NCBI GenBank assembly: GCA_910577655.1
Contig: CAJTOW010000009.1
Span: 13,016-57,472, forward strand
Reading direction: 5' to 3'
Origin: an uncultured Lachnospiraceae bacterium
Lineage (GTDB): Bacteria > Bacillota > Clostridia > Lachnospirales > Lachnospiraceae
DNA length: 44,457 nt
Positions 33,692 through 42,789 of this stretch are shown here, piece after piece. The notes under the pieces were generated by a model, which saw only the letters and a program-made list of their open reading frames with translations, ran no database searches and had not been told where the DNA came from. Position 1 is the first letter of the stretch. Every line of letters starts with the position of its first letter. The translations under genes were made by a program, and so were the position numbers.

Positions 33692-34783
33692 ATGAGTGGG
33701 AATAATTTAAAAGTAGGCCTTTTACTTTACATAAATGGTTCCTTGGGTGGAGCAGAAAGAAGGCTGGTACGAGTATATGACGAAATGTGCAAAAAAGATA
33801 ATAGCATAATTTGCGATGTGTTGGTTAGATGTTGTGACTATAATCGAACACTTGAAATATTCGATGAGTCTAATTGTTTGCCCTTTTACTTGAATATTAA
33901 ATGCTTCCGTTCAGCTAAAGAATGCTTAAAATATCAGTTTGTAAATAAATATGATGTCATTCATTTTTTTGATCCAAATAGATTTAATCTCTTTAGCCAA
34001 ATTGTGTGCAAGATAAAACGCAGAGCAAATTTATATTCAGTGTGCGCTGTTAGAGACGCTTATGGGCAATCGGACTTGAAGAGAACTTTTACGATACGTT
34101 TACAAGCGAGATTAGCAGATGCCATAGATTTACTTTATCCTTCTGGTATTCAATACATATCCTCGCTTACTAATAAAGATAAAATCACTATTACACCTAA
34201 TACATTTACTGATTTGAATCTTTTTTATCCATCTGAGAAACAAAAGATAATGCTATTTGCGGCTGCAAGGCTTGAAAAATTTAAAAACCCAATTTTATTA
34301 GTCGATGCTGTTAACATTGCCCAAACAGCGATGAGGGATAGTGGTTACCGTGTGATTATCCTGGGAAAAGGCGATTTACAGGCAGATTTGGAAAAGAAGA
34401 TTTCAGATTATGGCATAGGAGATATCATTCATCTTTTGGGATATAAAAAAAGTAGTGAATATATTCCGGAGGCCGAGGTGTTCTTTTCTCTACAGATAAG
34501 TGAAAATTATCCATCACAAAGTTTGGCTGAGGCAACTGCGTGTGGATGTTATTTAATAATTACGGACGTTGGTGATAGCCGTAGGTGCGGAGATGAAAGT
34601 TTTTGTTCTTTTATTGATAGTAGCCCGGAAACTTTAGCTATGGCGATAAAAAACTACATTGAATCGAGAGATTGTAATGAAAAGAATCCTTACATAGATG
34701 CCGCAAGAACCTTTGCGATAAAGAATTATGATATTAATGTGAGTAGAAAATATTTTTCCAATATACTGGAGGGTCTGAAATGA
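33692..34783 (+). CDS. GT4 family glycosyltransferase
   Basis: The 363-residue product is a GT-B enzyme: LYINGSLGGAERRLVRVYDEM at the N-terminus for the acceptor domain, LFAAARLEKFKNPILLVDAV and SENYPSQSLAEATACG (the donor-binding E-x7-E-type region) in the C-terminal half. The TTG at 33650 is an alternative start, but the ATG at 33692 with AGGGGATGG upstream fits the family better. Its stop overlaps the wbpB start by ATGA. It is the last AT-rich gene before the wbp-type block, whose composition is less extreme. Confidence 0.85.
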   Translation: MSGNNLKVGLLLYINGSLGGAERRLVRVYDEMCKKDNSIICDVLVRCCDYNRTLEIFDESNCLPFYLNIKCFRSAKECLKYQFVNKYDVIHFFDPNRFNLFSQIVCKIKRRANLYSVCAVRDAYGQSDLKRTFTIRLQARLADAIDLLYPSGIQYISSLTNKDKITITPNTFTDLNLFYPSEKQKIMLFAAARLEKFKNPILLVDAVNIAQTAMRDSGYRVIILGKGDLQADLEKKISDYGIGDIIHLLGYKKSSEYIPEAEVFFSLQISENYPSQSLAEATACGCYLIITDVGDSRRCGDESFCSFIDSSPETLAMAIKNYIESRDCNEKNPYIDAARTFAIKNYDINVSRKYFSNILEGLK

Positions 34784-35859
34784 AATATGCATTAATTGGA
34801 TGTGGACGTATCAGTCCTAATCACATTGAGGCGGCGAAGAATAACAACTTGGATTTCGTTTCGATGTGCGACATTCTGCCGGAAACTATGCAGGAGAAGT
34901 CAGACAAGTTTGGACTTGAGATGGTTCACAGATACACTGATTACAAGGAGATGCTGGAAAAAGAGAAACCAGAACTGGTTGCAATTGCGACAGAGTCGGG
35001 AAAGCATGCGACGATTGCTTTGGACTGCATCACAAACGGATGTAATCTGATAATAGAAAAGCCGATTGCTCTTTCTATTGCTGATGCTGATGCGATTATA
35101 AAAGCTGGAAAAAGAAAGGGCGTGGTAGTTTGCGCCAATCATCAAAATCGTTTCAACAAATCAGTACAGAAGATTCGGGAAGCACTTGAGAAAGGAAGAT
35201 TCGGAAAGCTTTTCTATGGAACTGCCCATATCCGCTGGTGCAGAGACTGGGAATATTACTCGAAAGCGGATTGGCGTGGTACATGGGAGCAGGATGGCGG
35301 TGCTCTTATGAATCAGTGCATTCATAATATTGATCTTCTTCGCTGGATGATGGGTAACGAGATTGATACAGTCATGGGTATGACAGACAAGCTTAACCAT
35401 GAGTATATCGAAGTTGAAGATCTTGGTATTGCTTTGATAAAGTTCAAAAATGGTTCTTATGGAATTGTCGAAGGTACCACAGATATCTACCCGAAGAACT
35501 TGGAAGAAACTCTGTACCTATTCGGACAGAAGGGAACAATAAAGGCTGGCGGAACCTCAGTAAATAGGATTGAAGAGTGGCGTTTTGCGGATTGTCTGGA
35601 TGATCCGGAAGAAGTGAAAGCCCAGTTCCATGAGAATCCTCCGAATGTTTATGGATTTGGACACACTCCTCTTTATGCGGATGTGATTGATGCCATTAAT
35701 AATCATCGTGATCCATATGTGACAGCAGAAGATGGAAAACGATCGTTAGAACTGGTTCTTGCCATCTACAAGTCAGCAGCAGAAGGACAGCCTGTGCAAC
35801 TGCCACTGAAGGAATGCGGCACAATGGATTTCAAGGGACGCTTCGGAGAAAGAGGATGA
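34780..35859 (+). CDS. wbpB: UDP-N-acetylglucosaminuronate 3-dehydrogenase (WbpB/WlbA-like)
   Basis: Gfo/Idh/MocA-type oxidoreductase: N-terminal Rossmann fold (ALIGCGRISPNHI), catalytic EKP at 93-95, and GGALMNQCIHNIDLLRW in the C-terminal substrate domain. Close neighbours of the wbpD/E/A type identify the subgroup that oxidises C3 of UDP-GlcNAc-uronic acid, recycling tightly bound NADH with 2-oxoglutarate in characterised members. The 359-residue length fits. The start overlaps the upstream glycosyltransferase stop (ATGA), and wbpD follows after a few bases. The product is the keto substrate for WbpE. Confidence 0.88.
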   Translation: MKYALIGCGRISPNHIEAAKNNNLDFVSMCDILPETMQEKSDKFGLEMVHRYTDYKEMLEKEKPELVAIATESGKHATIALDCITNGCNLIIEKPIALSIADADAIIKAGKRKGVVVCANHQNRFNKSVQKIREALEKGRFGKLFYGTAHIRWCRDWEYYSKADWRGTWEQDGGALMNQCIHNIDLLRWMMGNEIDTVMGMTDKLNHEYIEVEDLGIALIKFKNGSYGIVEGTTDIYPKNLEETLYLFGQKGTIKAGGTSVNRIEEWRFADCLDDPEEVKAQFHENPPNVYGFGHTPLYADVIDAINNHRDPYVTAEDGKRSLELVLAIYKSAAEGQPVQLPLKECGTMDFKGRFGERG

Positions 35860-35863
35860 GATA

Positions 35864-36427
35864 ATGGATTATTTTATACACCCAACGAGTATCGTTGATG
35901 ATGATGTTGAGATAGGCAAGGGAACAAAGATATGGCATTTCAGTCATATTCAGTCAGGTGCTAGAATTGGGAAGAATTGTTCCTTCGGTCAGAATGTGAA
36001 TGTTTCGAATAATGTGAAGGTAGGAAATGACTGTAAAGTGCAAAACAATGTGTCTCTTTATGAAGGCGTTGAATTGGAAGATTACGTCTTTTGCGGACCT
36101 TCATGTGTTTTCACAAATGATTTGACTCCTAGAGCAAAATATCCGAAAGGGCCTATAGGTTATAGGAAAACGGTGGTAGAAGAAGGTGCATCAATTGGCG
36201 CGAATGCAACTGTCGTGTGTGGTCACCGCGTTGGACGGTGGGCCCTTATAGGTGCTGGAGCAGTAATTGTGTCAGATGTTCCTGCGTATGCGCTAATGCT
36301 TGGAGTTCCTGCCAGACAGCAAGGATGGGTATGCGAGTGTGGGGAGATCTTACCTGATAGTCTAATCTGCAATAAGTGTAGGCGAAAGTATATTGAAGAC
36401 GATCAAGGTCTTTGGGAGGATGTGTAA
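35864..36427 (+). CDS. wbpD: UDP-2-acetamido-3-amino-glucuronate N-acetyltransferase (WbpD/WlbB-like)
   Basis: A left-handed beta-helix acetyltransferase: hexapeptide repeats run through most of the 187 residues (VDDDVEIGKGTKIWHFSHI, IGKNCSFGQNVNVSNNV), with VFCGPSCVFTNDLTPRA and a WALIGAGAVIVSDV end typical of WbpD/WlbB. It should acetylate the 3-amino group formed by WbpE using acetyl-CoA. The C-terminus carries a CxC...CxxC cluster (CECGEILPDSLICNKC), a possible small zinc site also found in relatives. Its stop overlaps the wbpE start (TAATG). Confidence 0.9.
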   Translation: MDYFIHPTSIVDDDVEIGKGTKIWHFSHIQSGARIGKNCSFGQNVNVSNNVKVGNDCKVQNNVSLYEGVELEDYVFCGPSCVFTNDLTPRAKYPKGPIGYRKTVVEEGASIGANATVVCGHRVGRWALIGAGAVIVSDVPAYALMLGVPARQQGWVCECGEILPDSLICNKCRRKYIEDDQGLWEDV

Positions 36428-37578
36428 TGCAATTCAGAGATTTATCAAAACAGTATGAGGTTCTGAAACCACAGATTGATGAAGCGATGATTAAAGTGGC
36501 AGCTTCAGCCCACTTCATCTCAGGATCGGAGGTGAAAGAACTGGAGAAAACATTGGCAAAGTACGTTGGAGTGAAGCATTGTATTACATGTGCCAATGGC
36601 ACAGATGCCATCACAATTGCTATGAGAGCCTGGGGAATAGGGAAAGGTGACGCTGTATTTGTGCCTGATTTCACTTTCTTTTCTTCAGGGGAGTGTCCGG
36701 CAGATGAGGGAGCGACTCCTGTATTTGTGGATGTCGATCAAAGAACATACAACCTTGATCCAAAAAAACTGGAAGAAGCAGTTAAAAAGGTTGTAGCTGA
36801 GGGAAGGTATAAAGCGAAAGCTGTTGTAGCTGTTGACTTGTTTGGACTTCCAGCAGATTATCCTGCAATCAAAGAGATTTGTAAGAAATATGGTTTGCTT
36901 ATCTTAGAAGACGGCGCACAGGGATTTGGTGGTAGCATCAATGATAAGAGAGCGTGTTCCTATGGTGACATATCAACCACATCTTTTTTCCCTGCAAAGC
37001 CACTTGGCTGTTACGGAGATGGCGGAGCGATTTTTACTGACAATGACGAATGGGCAGATTTGATTCGATCGATCTGCGTCCACGGAAAAGATACCAGCAA
37101 TCCAAATGACCCGAACGCCAAGTATGACAATATTCGAATTGGCAAGAACAGTAGGTTGGACACAATACAGGCAGCTATTCTTCTGCAGAAGTTCAAGGCA
37201 TTTGTGGGTTATGAGCTGAAAGACATCAATAAGGTTGCTGGTTGGTATACTGAAGGGTTCAAGGATATAGGCCTTATTGTTCCGGAGATAAAGGAAGGGT
37301 TCTATAGCTCATGGGCACAGTATACAGTTCAATTGCCTATTGGTGTGGATCGTAAGGCACTGCAGGCGAAATTGAAATCAGCGGATATTCCTTCTATGAT
37401 TTATTATGCAAAACCAATGCATCATCAGGGCGCTTTTGTAGGTACAGACAGTGCAAGTGCAGATTGTCCTGTAACAGAACAACTATGTGCAACAGTTCTC
37501 AGCCTTCCACTTGATCCATATAAAACCAAAGACGATGTGGATTTTGTGATTGCGGAACTGAAGAAATTAATATGCTAA
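36427..37578 (+). CDS. wbpE: UDP-2-acetamido-2-deoxy-ribo-hexuluronate aminotransferase (WbpE/WlbC-like)
   Basis: DegT/DnrJ/EryC1-type PLP aminotransferase: ITCANGTDAITIAM near the N-terminus, EDGAQGFGG for cofactor binding, and the Schiff-base Lys191 in FFPAKPLG. It transfers an amino group from glutamate to C3 of the keto sugar made by WbpB. The start at ATG 36427 with GGAGG upstream gives 383 residues; the longer frame from 36412 is upstream overlap. It lies directly between wbpD and the dehydrogenase gene, so the whole route to a 2,3-diamino uronic acid is linked. Confidence 0.92.
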   Translation: MQFRDLSKQYEVLKPQIDEAMIKVAASAHFISGSEVKELEKTLAKYVGVKHCITCANGTDAITIAMRAWGIGKGDAVFVPDFTFFSSGECPADEGATPVFVDVDQRTYNLDPKKLEEAVKKVVAEGRYKAKAVVAVDLFGLPADYPAIKEICKKYGLLILEDGAQGFGGSINDKRACSYGDISTTSFFPAKPLGCYGDGGAIFTDNDEWADLIRSICVHGKDTSNPNDPNAKYDNIRIGKNSRLDTIQAAILLQKFKAFVGYELKDINKVAGWYTEGFKDIGLIVPEIKEGFYSSWAQYTVQLPIGVDRKALQAKLKSADIPSMIYYAKPMHHQGAFVGTDSASADCPVTEQLCATVLSLPLDPYKTKDDVDFVIAELKKLIC

Positions 37579-37648
37579 GGATTTATACATTATGAAATTT
37601 CTGATGCGCATAGACCTATAACATAAAAAACAAAGGAGTAGGAAAAGA

Positions 37649-38977
37649 ATGGAGTTTAATAGCATTTACCAAGGACTAATATCTGGAACAGAAAAACTTG
37701 CCATTGTGGGACTTGGATATGTTGGTATGCCCATAGCAGTTGAATTTGCAAAGCACATAAAAGTAATAGGTTTCGATATAAATGAAAAACGTGTCAATGA
37801 ATACACAAACGGAATTGATGCCACTAATGAGGTGGGGGAGGCCATCAAGGACACAACGGTGGAGTTCACTTCTGATCCAACCAGACTGAAGGAGGCAAAG
37901 TTTATTGTTGTGGCGGTACCTACACCGGTAAATGAGGATAACACTCCAGATCTTTGCCCTATCAAAGGCGCAGCGTGTACTGTTGGACAGAATATTGCGG
38001 CTGGTTCCATCGTTGTTTTTGAATCTACGGTTTATCCTGGAGTAACTGAGGATATCTGTGTACCGATTATTGAAAAAGAATCTGGTTTAAGGTGTGGTGT
38101 GGAGTGGAAAATTGGATACAGTCCGGAACGCATAAATCCTGGTGATCGGATCCATACCTTGACCACAATTCGTAAAGTTGTTTCTGGTATGGATGAAGAA
38201 TCTGCTCGAGAGATTAAGAAAGTATATGATATCGTTATTAAGGCAGGAACCTTCCCGGTAAGTAATATCAAGACTGCCGAAGCAGTTAAAGTCGTTGAGA
38301 ACAGTCAGCGTGATATCAATATTGCCTTTATGAATGAAATCGCAATTATCTGTGATAAGTTAAAGATTGATACGGATGAAGTTCTTGCCGGTATGAATAC
38401 TAAATGGAATGCGCTTGGGTTTAAACCAGGTCTGGTAGGCGGTCATTGCATTGGTGTTGATCCCTATTATCTGACAAATATTTCGGAAAAACTTGGCTAC
38501 CACAGCAAGATTATCCTGAATGGTCGTCAGATTAATGATTCCATCGGTGCTTTCGTTGCTGATGCTGCGATAAAAGAGATGATCGAAGCAGGCATGGCTC
38601 CGAAGAAAGCTACAGTAGTTATTTTTGGTCTGACATTTAAGGAAAACTGTCCAGATACTCGGAATAGCAAAGTTGTGGATATCATCGACAGACTTAAAGA
38701 GTATGAGATTAATCCTATAGTTACAGATTCCTGGGCTGATGCTGAAGTGGCTAAATATGAGTATGGCATTGAATTGATCACATGGGGAAATGTTCCAAAA
38801 GCAGATTGTGTTATTATTGCGGTCGGGCACAATGAATATCGCTCAATGTCTATGATGCAGATCAAGGAGCTTTTTAAGGAAGAACTAAAGGATGAAGAAA
38901 AGGTTCTGATAGATGTGAAGAGTCTTTATCGTATGGATGAGTTGAAGGCTTCAGCTATGAGGTTTTGGAGATTATAA
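37649..38977 (+). CDS. wbpA: UDP-N-acetylglucosamine 6-dehydrogenase (WbpA/TviB-like)
   Basis: UDP-sugar dehydrogenase that oxidises C6 twice to a uronic acid with NAD. N-terminal Rossmann site AIVGLGYVGMPIAVEF, catalytic Cys267 in GGHCIGVDPYYL, central SPERINPGD, and the C-terminal domain with GLTFKENCPDTRNSKV. Its 442-residue length and motif spelling fit the group acting on UDP-N-acetylhexosamines rather than UDP-glucose. GGAG lies about eleven bases before the ATG. It supplies UDP-GlcNAcA to WbpB, although it is encoded after wbpE. A 70-base gap before it may hold a minor internal promoter; none is convincing. Confidence 0.9.
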   Translation: MEFNSIYQGLISGTEKLAIVGLGYVGMPIAVEFAKHIKVIGFDINEKRVNEYTNGIDATNEVGEAIKDTTVEFTSDPTRLKEAKFIVVAVPTPVNEDNTPDLCPIKGAACTVGQNIAAGSIVVFESTVYPGVTEDICVPIIEKESGLRCGVEWKIGYSPERINPGDRIHTLTTIRKVVSGMDEESAREIKKVYDIVIKAGTFPVSNIKTAEAVKVVENSQRDINIAFMNEIAIICDKLKIDTDEVLAGMNTKWNALGFKPGLVGGHCIGVDPYYLTNISEKLGYHSKIILNGRQINDSIGAFVADAAIKEMIEAGMAPKKATVVIFGLTFKENCPDTRNSKVVDIIDRLKEYEINPIVTDSWADAEVAKYEYGIELITWGNVPKADCVIIAVGHNEYRSMSMMQIKELFKEELKDEEKVLIDVKSLYRMDELKASAMRFWRL

Positions 38978-38992
38978 GAAAGAGGTGGCATT

Positions 38993-40138
38993 ATGCAATA
39001 TAAGAGATGTTCGCGTTGTTTGATGAGTAATTCATCGGATTCAACAATGACCTTTGATAGCGAAGGGCATTGCAATTATTGTAATGGGGCTATTAAGTGG
39101 CTTCGTTCAAGTTATTTTCCTAATGAACACGGTGAAAAAAAATTCAAGAAAGCAATAGCAGAGGCTAAGAAGGCCGGTAAAGGTAATAAGTATGATTGTA
39201 TAATTGGTATATCAGGAGGGTTGGATTCTTCATATTTGGCATATAAGCTCAGCAATACTGGTTTGCGGGTTCTGGCAGTACATATTGATGATGGGTATGA
39301 TACAGAGATATCTAAACAAAACATAGCCAGGTTAATAAATAAAACTGGTTATGATTATAAAGTAATTACCCCTGATGCATCACAGTTCAATGCATTAACT
39401 CTAGCATATATGAAAGCTGGAGTTCCGAACATTGCTGTCCCGCAGGATAATGTTCTTTTTGCTTTCTTGTATGATTGTATTAGAAAATATCATATAAAGT
39501 ATTTCTTTTCGGGTAGTAATCTAGCACTTGAGAGTATTTATCAGAAGGGCAATACATGGAAGAATACAGATGTAGTAAACATAAAGGCCATACACAAAAA
39601 ATATGGAACAAAACCTATTGACAATCTAAAGTTTCTTTCTACAATGCGGCGTACTATAGATAAACGTATCTATGGTATTAAAACTGTAACTCCATTAGAC
39701 TTCATGGATTATAATAGGGATAGAGCATTTGCAGAACTTAAGGAGTATTGCGGGTTTGAATATTATGGACGTAAGCATTTAGAAAATTCTTTAACGGCAT
39801 TTGTTCAGTTAAGGTGGTTTCCAGAAAAATTCAATGTAGATAAGCGGACATGGCATTTATCAAGCATGATAATCTCGGGACAGATGACTAGAGAGCAGGC
39901 AATGAAAGAGTTGGAAGAACCAATGTTTGATAAAACCATTATGAGAGATTATCAGAATCAGATAATCAGAAATCTTGGGATAACTAATGATGAGTTAGAA
40001 AAAATGATTAATTCGCCGGGACATCAACATTTCGAGTATAAAACAGAAGACGACACACTGATATTTAAGATTTTTAAGACTATGCAGAGCATTAAGAAAA
40101 AACAAAAGATAAAACGATTTGGTAATTGTCTGGGATAA
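38993..40138 (+). CDS. wbpG: N-acetyl sugar amidotransferase (WbpG/PseA-like)
   Basis: The 381-residue protein has an N-terminal zinc-type Cys set (CSRCLMSNSSD, CNYCN), the PP-loop SGGLDSSYLAYKL for ATP, and the family segments PQDNVLFAFLYD and FFSGSNLALES. WbpG-type enzymes convert a sugar N-acetyl group into an acetamidino group using ammonia. In P. aeruginosa the ammonia comes from HisH2/HisF2; neither partner is encoded in this window. GAGGTGG precedes the ATG. Its position right after wbpA/B/D/E suggests action on the 2,3-diacetamido-uronic acid. Composition is AT-richer than the wbpABDE genes. Confidence 0.85.
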   Translation: MQYKRCSRCLMSNSSDSTMTFDSEGHCNYCNGAIKWLRSSYFPNEHGEKKFKKAIAEAKKAGKGNKYDCIIGISGGLDSSYLAYKLSNTGLRVLAVHIDDGYDTEISKQNIARLINKTGYDYKVITPDASQFNALTLAYMKAGVPNIAVPQDNVLFAFLYDCIRKYHIKYFFSGSNLALESIYQKGNTWKNTDVVNIKAIHKKYGTKPIDNLKFLSTMRRTIDKRIYGIKTVTPLDFMDYNRDRAFAELKEYCGFEYYGRKHLENSLTAFVQLRWFPEKFNVDKRTWHLSSMIISGQMTREQAMKELEEPMFDKTIMRDYQNQIIRNLGITNDELEKMINSPGHQHFEYKTEDDTLIFKIFKTMQSIKKKQKIKRFGNCLG

Positions 40139-40186
40139 ATAATGTCAATTTTTACAATAGTATATTTGATTTGGGAAGGGTAGCCA

Positions 40187-41497
40187 GTGATAAGATTTAG
40201 CGTAAAAGGGGAAATTAAAGAAGTATGGAAAAAGGTTAAAAATAACTTCATACAGATATTTAGTGCTAATGTTTTAAATAAGATTGTTAGTATGGTTGTT
40301 AATATGGTAATAACAAGAGTATTAACAACCGCTCAGTATGGGTCTTGGAGCTACATTTTTAATCTGTATTCTTACCTTACATTAATTAGTGCATTTGGTC
40401 TTCTTAATGGTGCTTTTCAGTTTGGGGCAGAAAATCGAGACAATAAAGATAAGGAATTTTCTTTTTATAAGTACTGCCTAAAAAAGGGATTGGAAATTGA
40501 TTTCCTAATCATAATTGCTGGAACCGTATTTATTGAAGTATCAGGTCTTGCTTTGCCAGATGTAAAATACTATCTTGTTGCATATATTCCAATGTTGCTT
40601 TTGGAATATGTTATGCAAATGCTATTAACAATTTTGAGATGCGAAAACAGAATAAAAGAATATGCCAGAGTGTTAAATATTAACACAACTTTTAATGCAC
40701 TTGGAACTTGTATAGGTGCATTTGGTGGAATAATCGGAATAGTTATTGGAAAATATTTAGCGATTTTTGTGTCACTTATAGTTCTAATGTTATATATGTT
40801 CCAGGAGACTAAAAGCATTCGAGATAGCACTGATGTCTTATTATTAAGTGAAATTAAGGAATTGTGGCACTTTTCTGCAATGGCATGCATTAGTTCTGCG
40901 ATGAATAGTTTGCTATATCTTTTAGATGTTTCTATGGTAACTTCCTTACTGGCAAATCCTAATTTGACTGGTATTTATAAAGTCGCAACTCTGATTCCGA
41001 ATGCTGTTAGCTTTATTCCTTCAAGTGTGATAGTTGTTATTTTGCCAAACATCATTGCAAACAACAAAAACCGCAATTGGTTAAGGAAACATGTTAAGAA
41101 GTATTACATTTATATGGGCTTATTAAATATGACAGTTGCAATGGTAATCATACTATTTGCACCATTAATTATCTTTATCCTTTCGGGAGATAAATATGCT
41201 GACGCGGTGACTCCGTTTAGGATTTTAATGATTGGATTCGCTATTTCATCTACTTTTAGATCATTAAGTTCAAATGTTCTTTTTGGCCTAAAAAAAGTGA
41301 ATATCAATATGATTACTAGTATAGTGTCAGGAGGAGCAGATATATTTTTGAATTATTTCTTTATAAAAAGATACGGAATTATTGGGGCTGCATTTGCAAC
41401 TGTCATTTCTGAAACCATTGCTTCTATCATAGCATTCACATACACTTATTTATTAATATTTAAGGGACAAGTACAAAATGTTAGAAAAAATAATTAA
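40187..41497 (+). CDS. wzx: Wzx-like oligosaccharide flippase
   Basis: The 436-residue protein has about 12-14 hydrophobic segments and opens with a cytoplasmic basic end followed by FSANVLNKIVSMVVNMVITR and LTTAQYGSWSYIFNLYSYL, typical of the PST/MATE-like flippases that move undecaprenyl-linked repeat units across the membrane. The start is GTG at 40187 with GGGAAGGG upstream. It ends with a basic tail and overlaps the next gene by 20 bases. Together with Wzy it indicates a Wzx/Wzy-dependent pathway. Confidence 0.88.
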   Translation: MIRFSVKGEIKEVWKKVKNNFIQIFSANVLNKIVSMVVNMVITRVLTTAQYGSWSYIFNLYSYLTLISAFGLLNGAFQFGAENRDNKDKEFSFYKYCLKKGLEIDFLIIIAGTVFIEVSGLALPDVKYYLVAYIPMLLLEYVMQMLLTILRCENRIKEYARVLNINTTFNALGTCIGAFGGIIGIVIGKYLAIFVSLIVLMLYMFQETKSIRDSTDVLLLSEIKELWHFSAMACISSAMNSLLYLLDVSMVTSLLANPNLTGIYKVATLIPNAVSFIPSSVIVVILPNIIANNKNRNWLRKHVKKYYIYMGLLNMTVAMVIILFAPLIIFILSGDKYADAVTPFRILMIGFAISSTFRSLSSNVLFGLKKVNINMITSIVSGGADIFLNYFFIKRYGIIGAAFATVISETIASIIAFTYTYLLIFKGQVQNVRKNN

Positions 41498-42089
41498 TGG
41501 AACACGACAAATTACATATTATATTTTGGGGAATATCTTAGGACGAATAATGTATAATTCTGAATTTTTTCCCAAGGGGCGGTGGTTTTCAAATTGGAGA
41601 TCGCAAGGATGGAAATGGGTTATTGCCGATTTCTGGGGAAGGATCTTTCTGAAACAGAATAAAGGTGTAAAGTTTCCTTGCTCCCCTTTTTCCGTCATTG
41701 GGGGGAATGGAAATGCTATCAAATTTGATGTCAATGATTTAGATAATTTCCATTCACCTAATTGCTATTTCCAAGTATGGGATGCGCAAATACATATTGG
41801 ACAAGGAACTTATATTGCTCCAGGCGTTGGAATTATAACCAGCAATCACGATGTGTATGATTTGGATAAACGAAGGGATGTATCTGATGTTCATATCGGA
41901 AAGTGTTGTTGGATAGGAATGAATGCGATAATTCTTCCAGGTGTTACATTAGGCGATCATACAATAGTTGGAGCAGGAAGCGTGGTAACGAAATCTTTTT
42001 CAGAAGGATATCGTGTTGTTGGTGGAAATCCGGCAAAAACTGTCAAATTATTAGATAAGGAGGAGTGCCGGGATAACAATAAAAAATGA
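41478..42089 (+). CDS. Hexapeptide-repeat acyltransferase
   Basis: The 203-residue product has an N-terminal extension (about 1-85, one short hydrophobic stretch) and then a left-handed beta-helix core: HIGQGTYIAPGVGIITSNHD, HIGKCCWIGMNAIILPGVTL, HTIVGAGSVVTKSF and VVGGNPAKTVKLL, the classic O-acetyltransferase end. It most likely O-acetylates the polysaccharide or its precursor. The start lies inside the end of wzx (20-base overlap), so the two are coupled. It is AT-rich like wzx. Confidence 0.85.
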   Translation: MLEKIINGTRQITYYILGNILGRIMYNSEFFPKGRWFSNWRSQGWKWVIADFWGRIFLKQNKGVKFPCSPFSVIGGNGNAIKFDVNDLDNFHSPNCYFQVWDAQIHIGQGTYIAPGVGIITSNHDVYDLDKRRDVSDVHIGKCCWIGMNAIILPGVTLGDHTIVGAGSVVTKSFSEGYRVVGGNPAKTVKLLDKEECRDNNKK

Positions 42090-42246
42090 TAAATAAATGT
42101 ACAAATATCACATTGTCTGTAAACACTGTTAATTATTCGTGCAAAAGTTGAATATTGAAGAGTAAAAAATATGTTTTTGCCTGGTGTATTATGTTCGTTT
42201 TGAAAGAAAAGTAAGAAATAGGACTGGAGGATGGAGAATCGGGAAT

Positions 42247-42789
42247 ATGGATTTAAAAGTCTGGTTTGTTCGTAAAAGGGAATTCATTATTTTTATTTTG
42301 ATTTCAGTCATTATAGGTCTGGCTACTTACAAATACGTTGCTCATGGGGAAAGCTACCGTTTTGAGACACATATTAGTGATGAAAAAATCCAGGTCAATT
42401 CCAATACCATAAGGCAGGACATTATAATTGATGAAAAGTCTGTATGGGACAAATATTCCTATGCGGTTTATCTGTATACAGAGCATAAGGTGAAAGAAGG
42501 AACAATAAATGTCCATTTACGCCAGAATGATAGACTCTTGGAATCCATCGAGATCATACCACACAATATTGTAGCAGGATGGTGTGTGCTTGATGGTTTT
42601 CGATATACAGACCTGAAACCGGGAACCGCCACCCTGGAGATTTCCAGCACGGAACTGGATCAAGTGGTTGCTCTCGGGTTATGCAGAAATACCTACAATC
42701 TTCCAAACTGTTTTTTGGACGGAATAGATACAGGGTATACTCTTACACAACGGTACCACTACAATTTTAACAATTATGAAGTGGAATGA
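42247..42789 (+). CDS. Membrane-anchored beta-rich protein, probably a truncated larger protein
   Basis: One membrane segment (residues about 10-28, FIIFILISVIIGLATY) is followed by an extracytoplasmic region of alternating polar and hydrophobic residues (beta-sandwich-like; DIIIDEKSVWDKYSYAVYLYT, GTINVHLRQNDRLLESIEI). It resembles the N-terminal part of large polytopic membrane proteins found near Firmicute glycan loci, whose many C-terminal helices are missing here. The start at ATG 42247 has GGAG ten bases upstream; GTG at 42184 is the alternative. It ends by ATGA overlap with a fragment of another protein, which points to a deletion. Function unknown. Confidence 0.5.
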   Translation: MDLKVWFVRKREFIIFILISVIIGLATYKYVAHGESYRFETHISDEKIQVNSNTIRQDIIIDEKSVWDKYSYAVYLYTEHKVKEGTINVHLRQNDRLLESIEIIPHNIVAGWCVLDGFRYTDLKPGTATLEISSTELDQVVALGLCRNTYNLPNCFLDGIDTGYTLTQRYHYNFNNYEVE

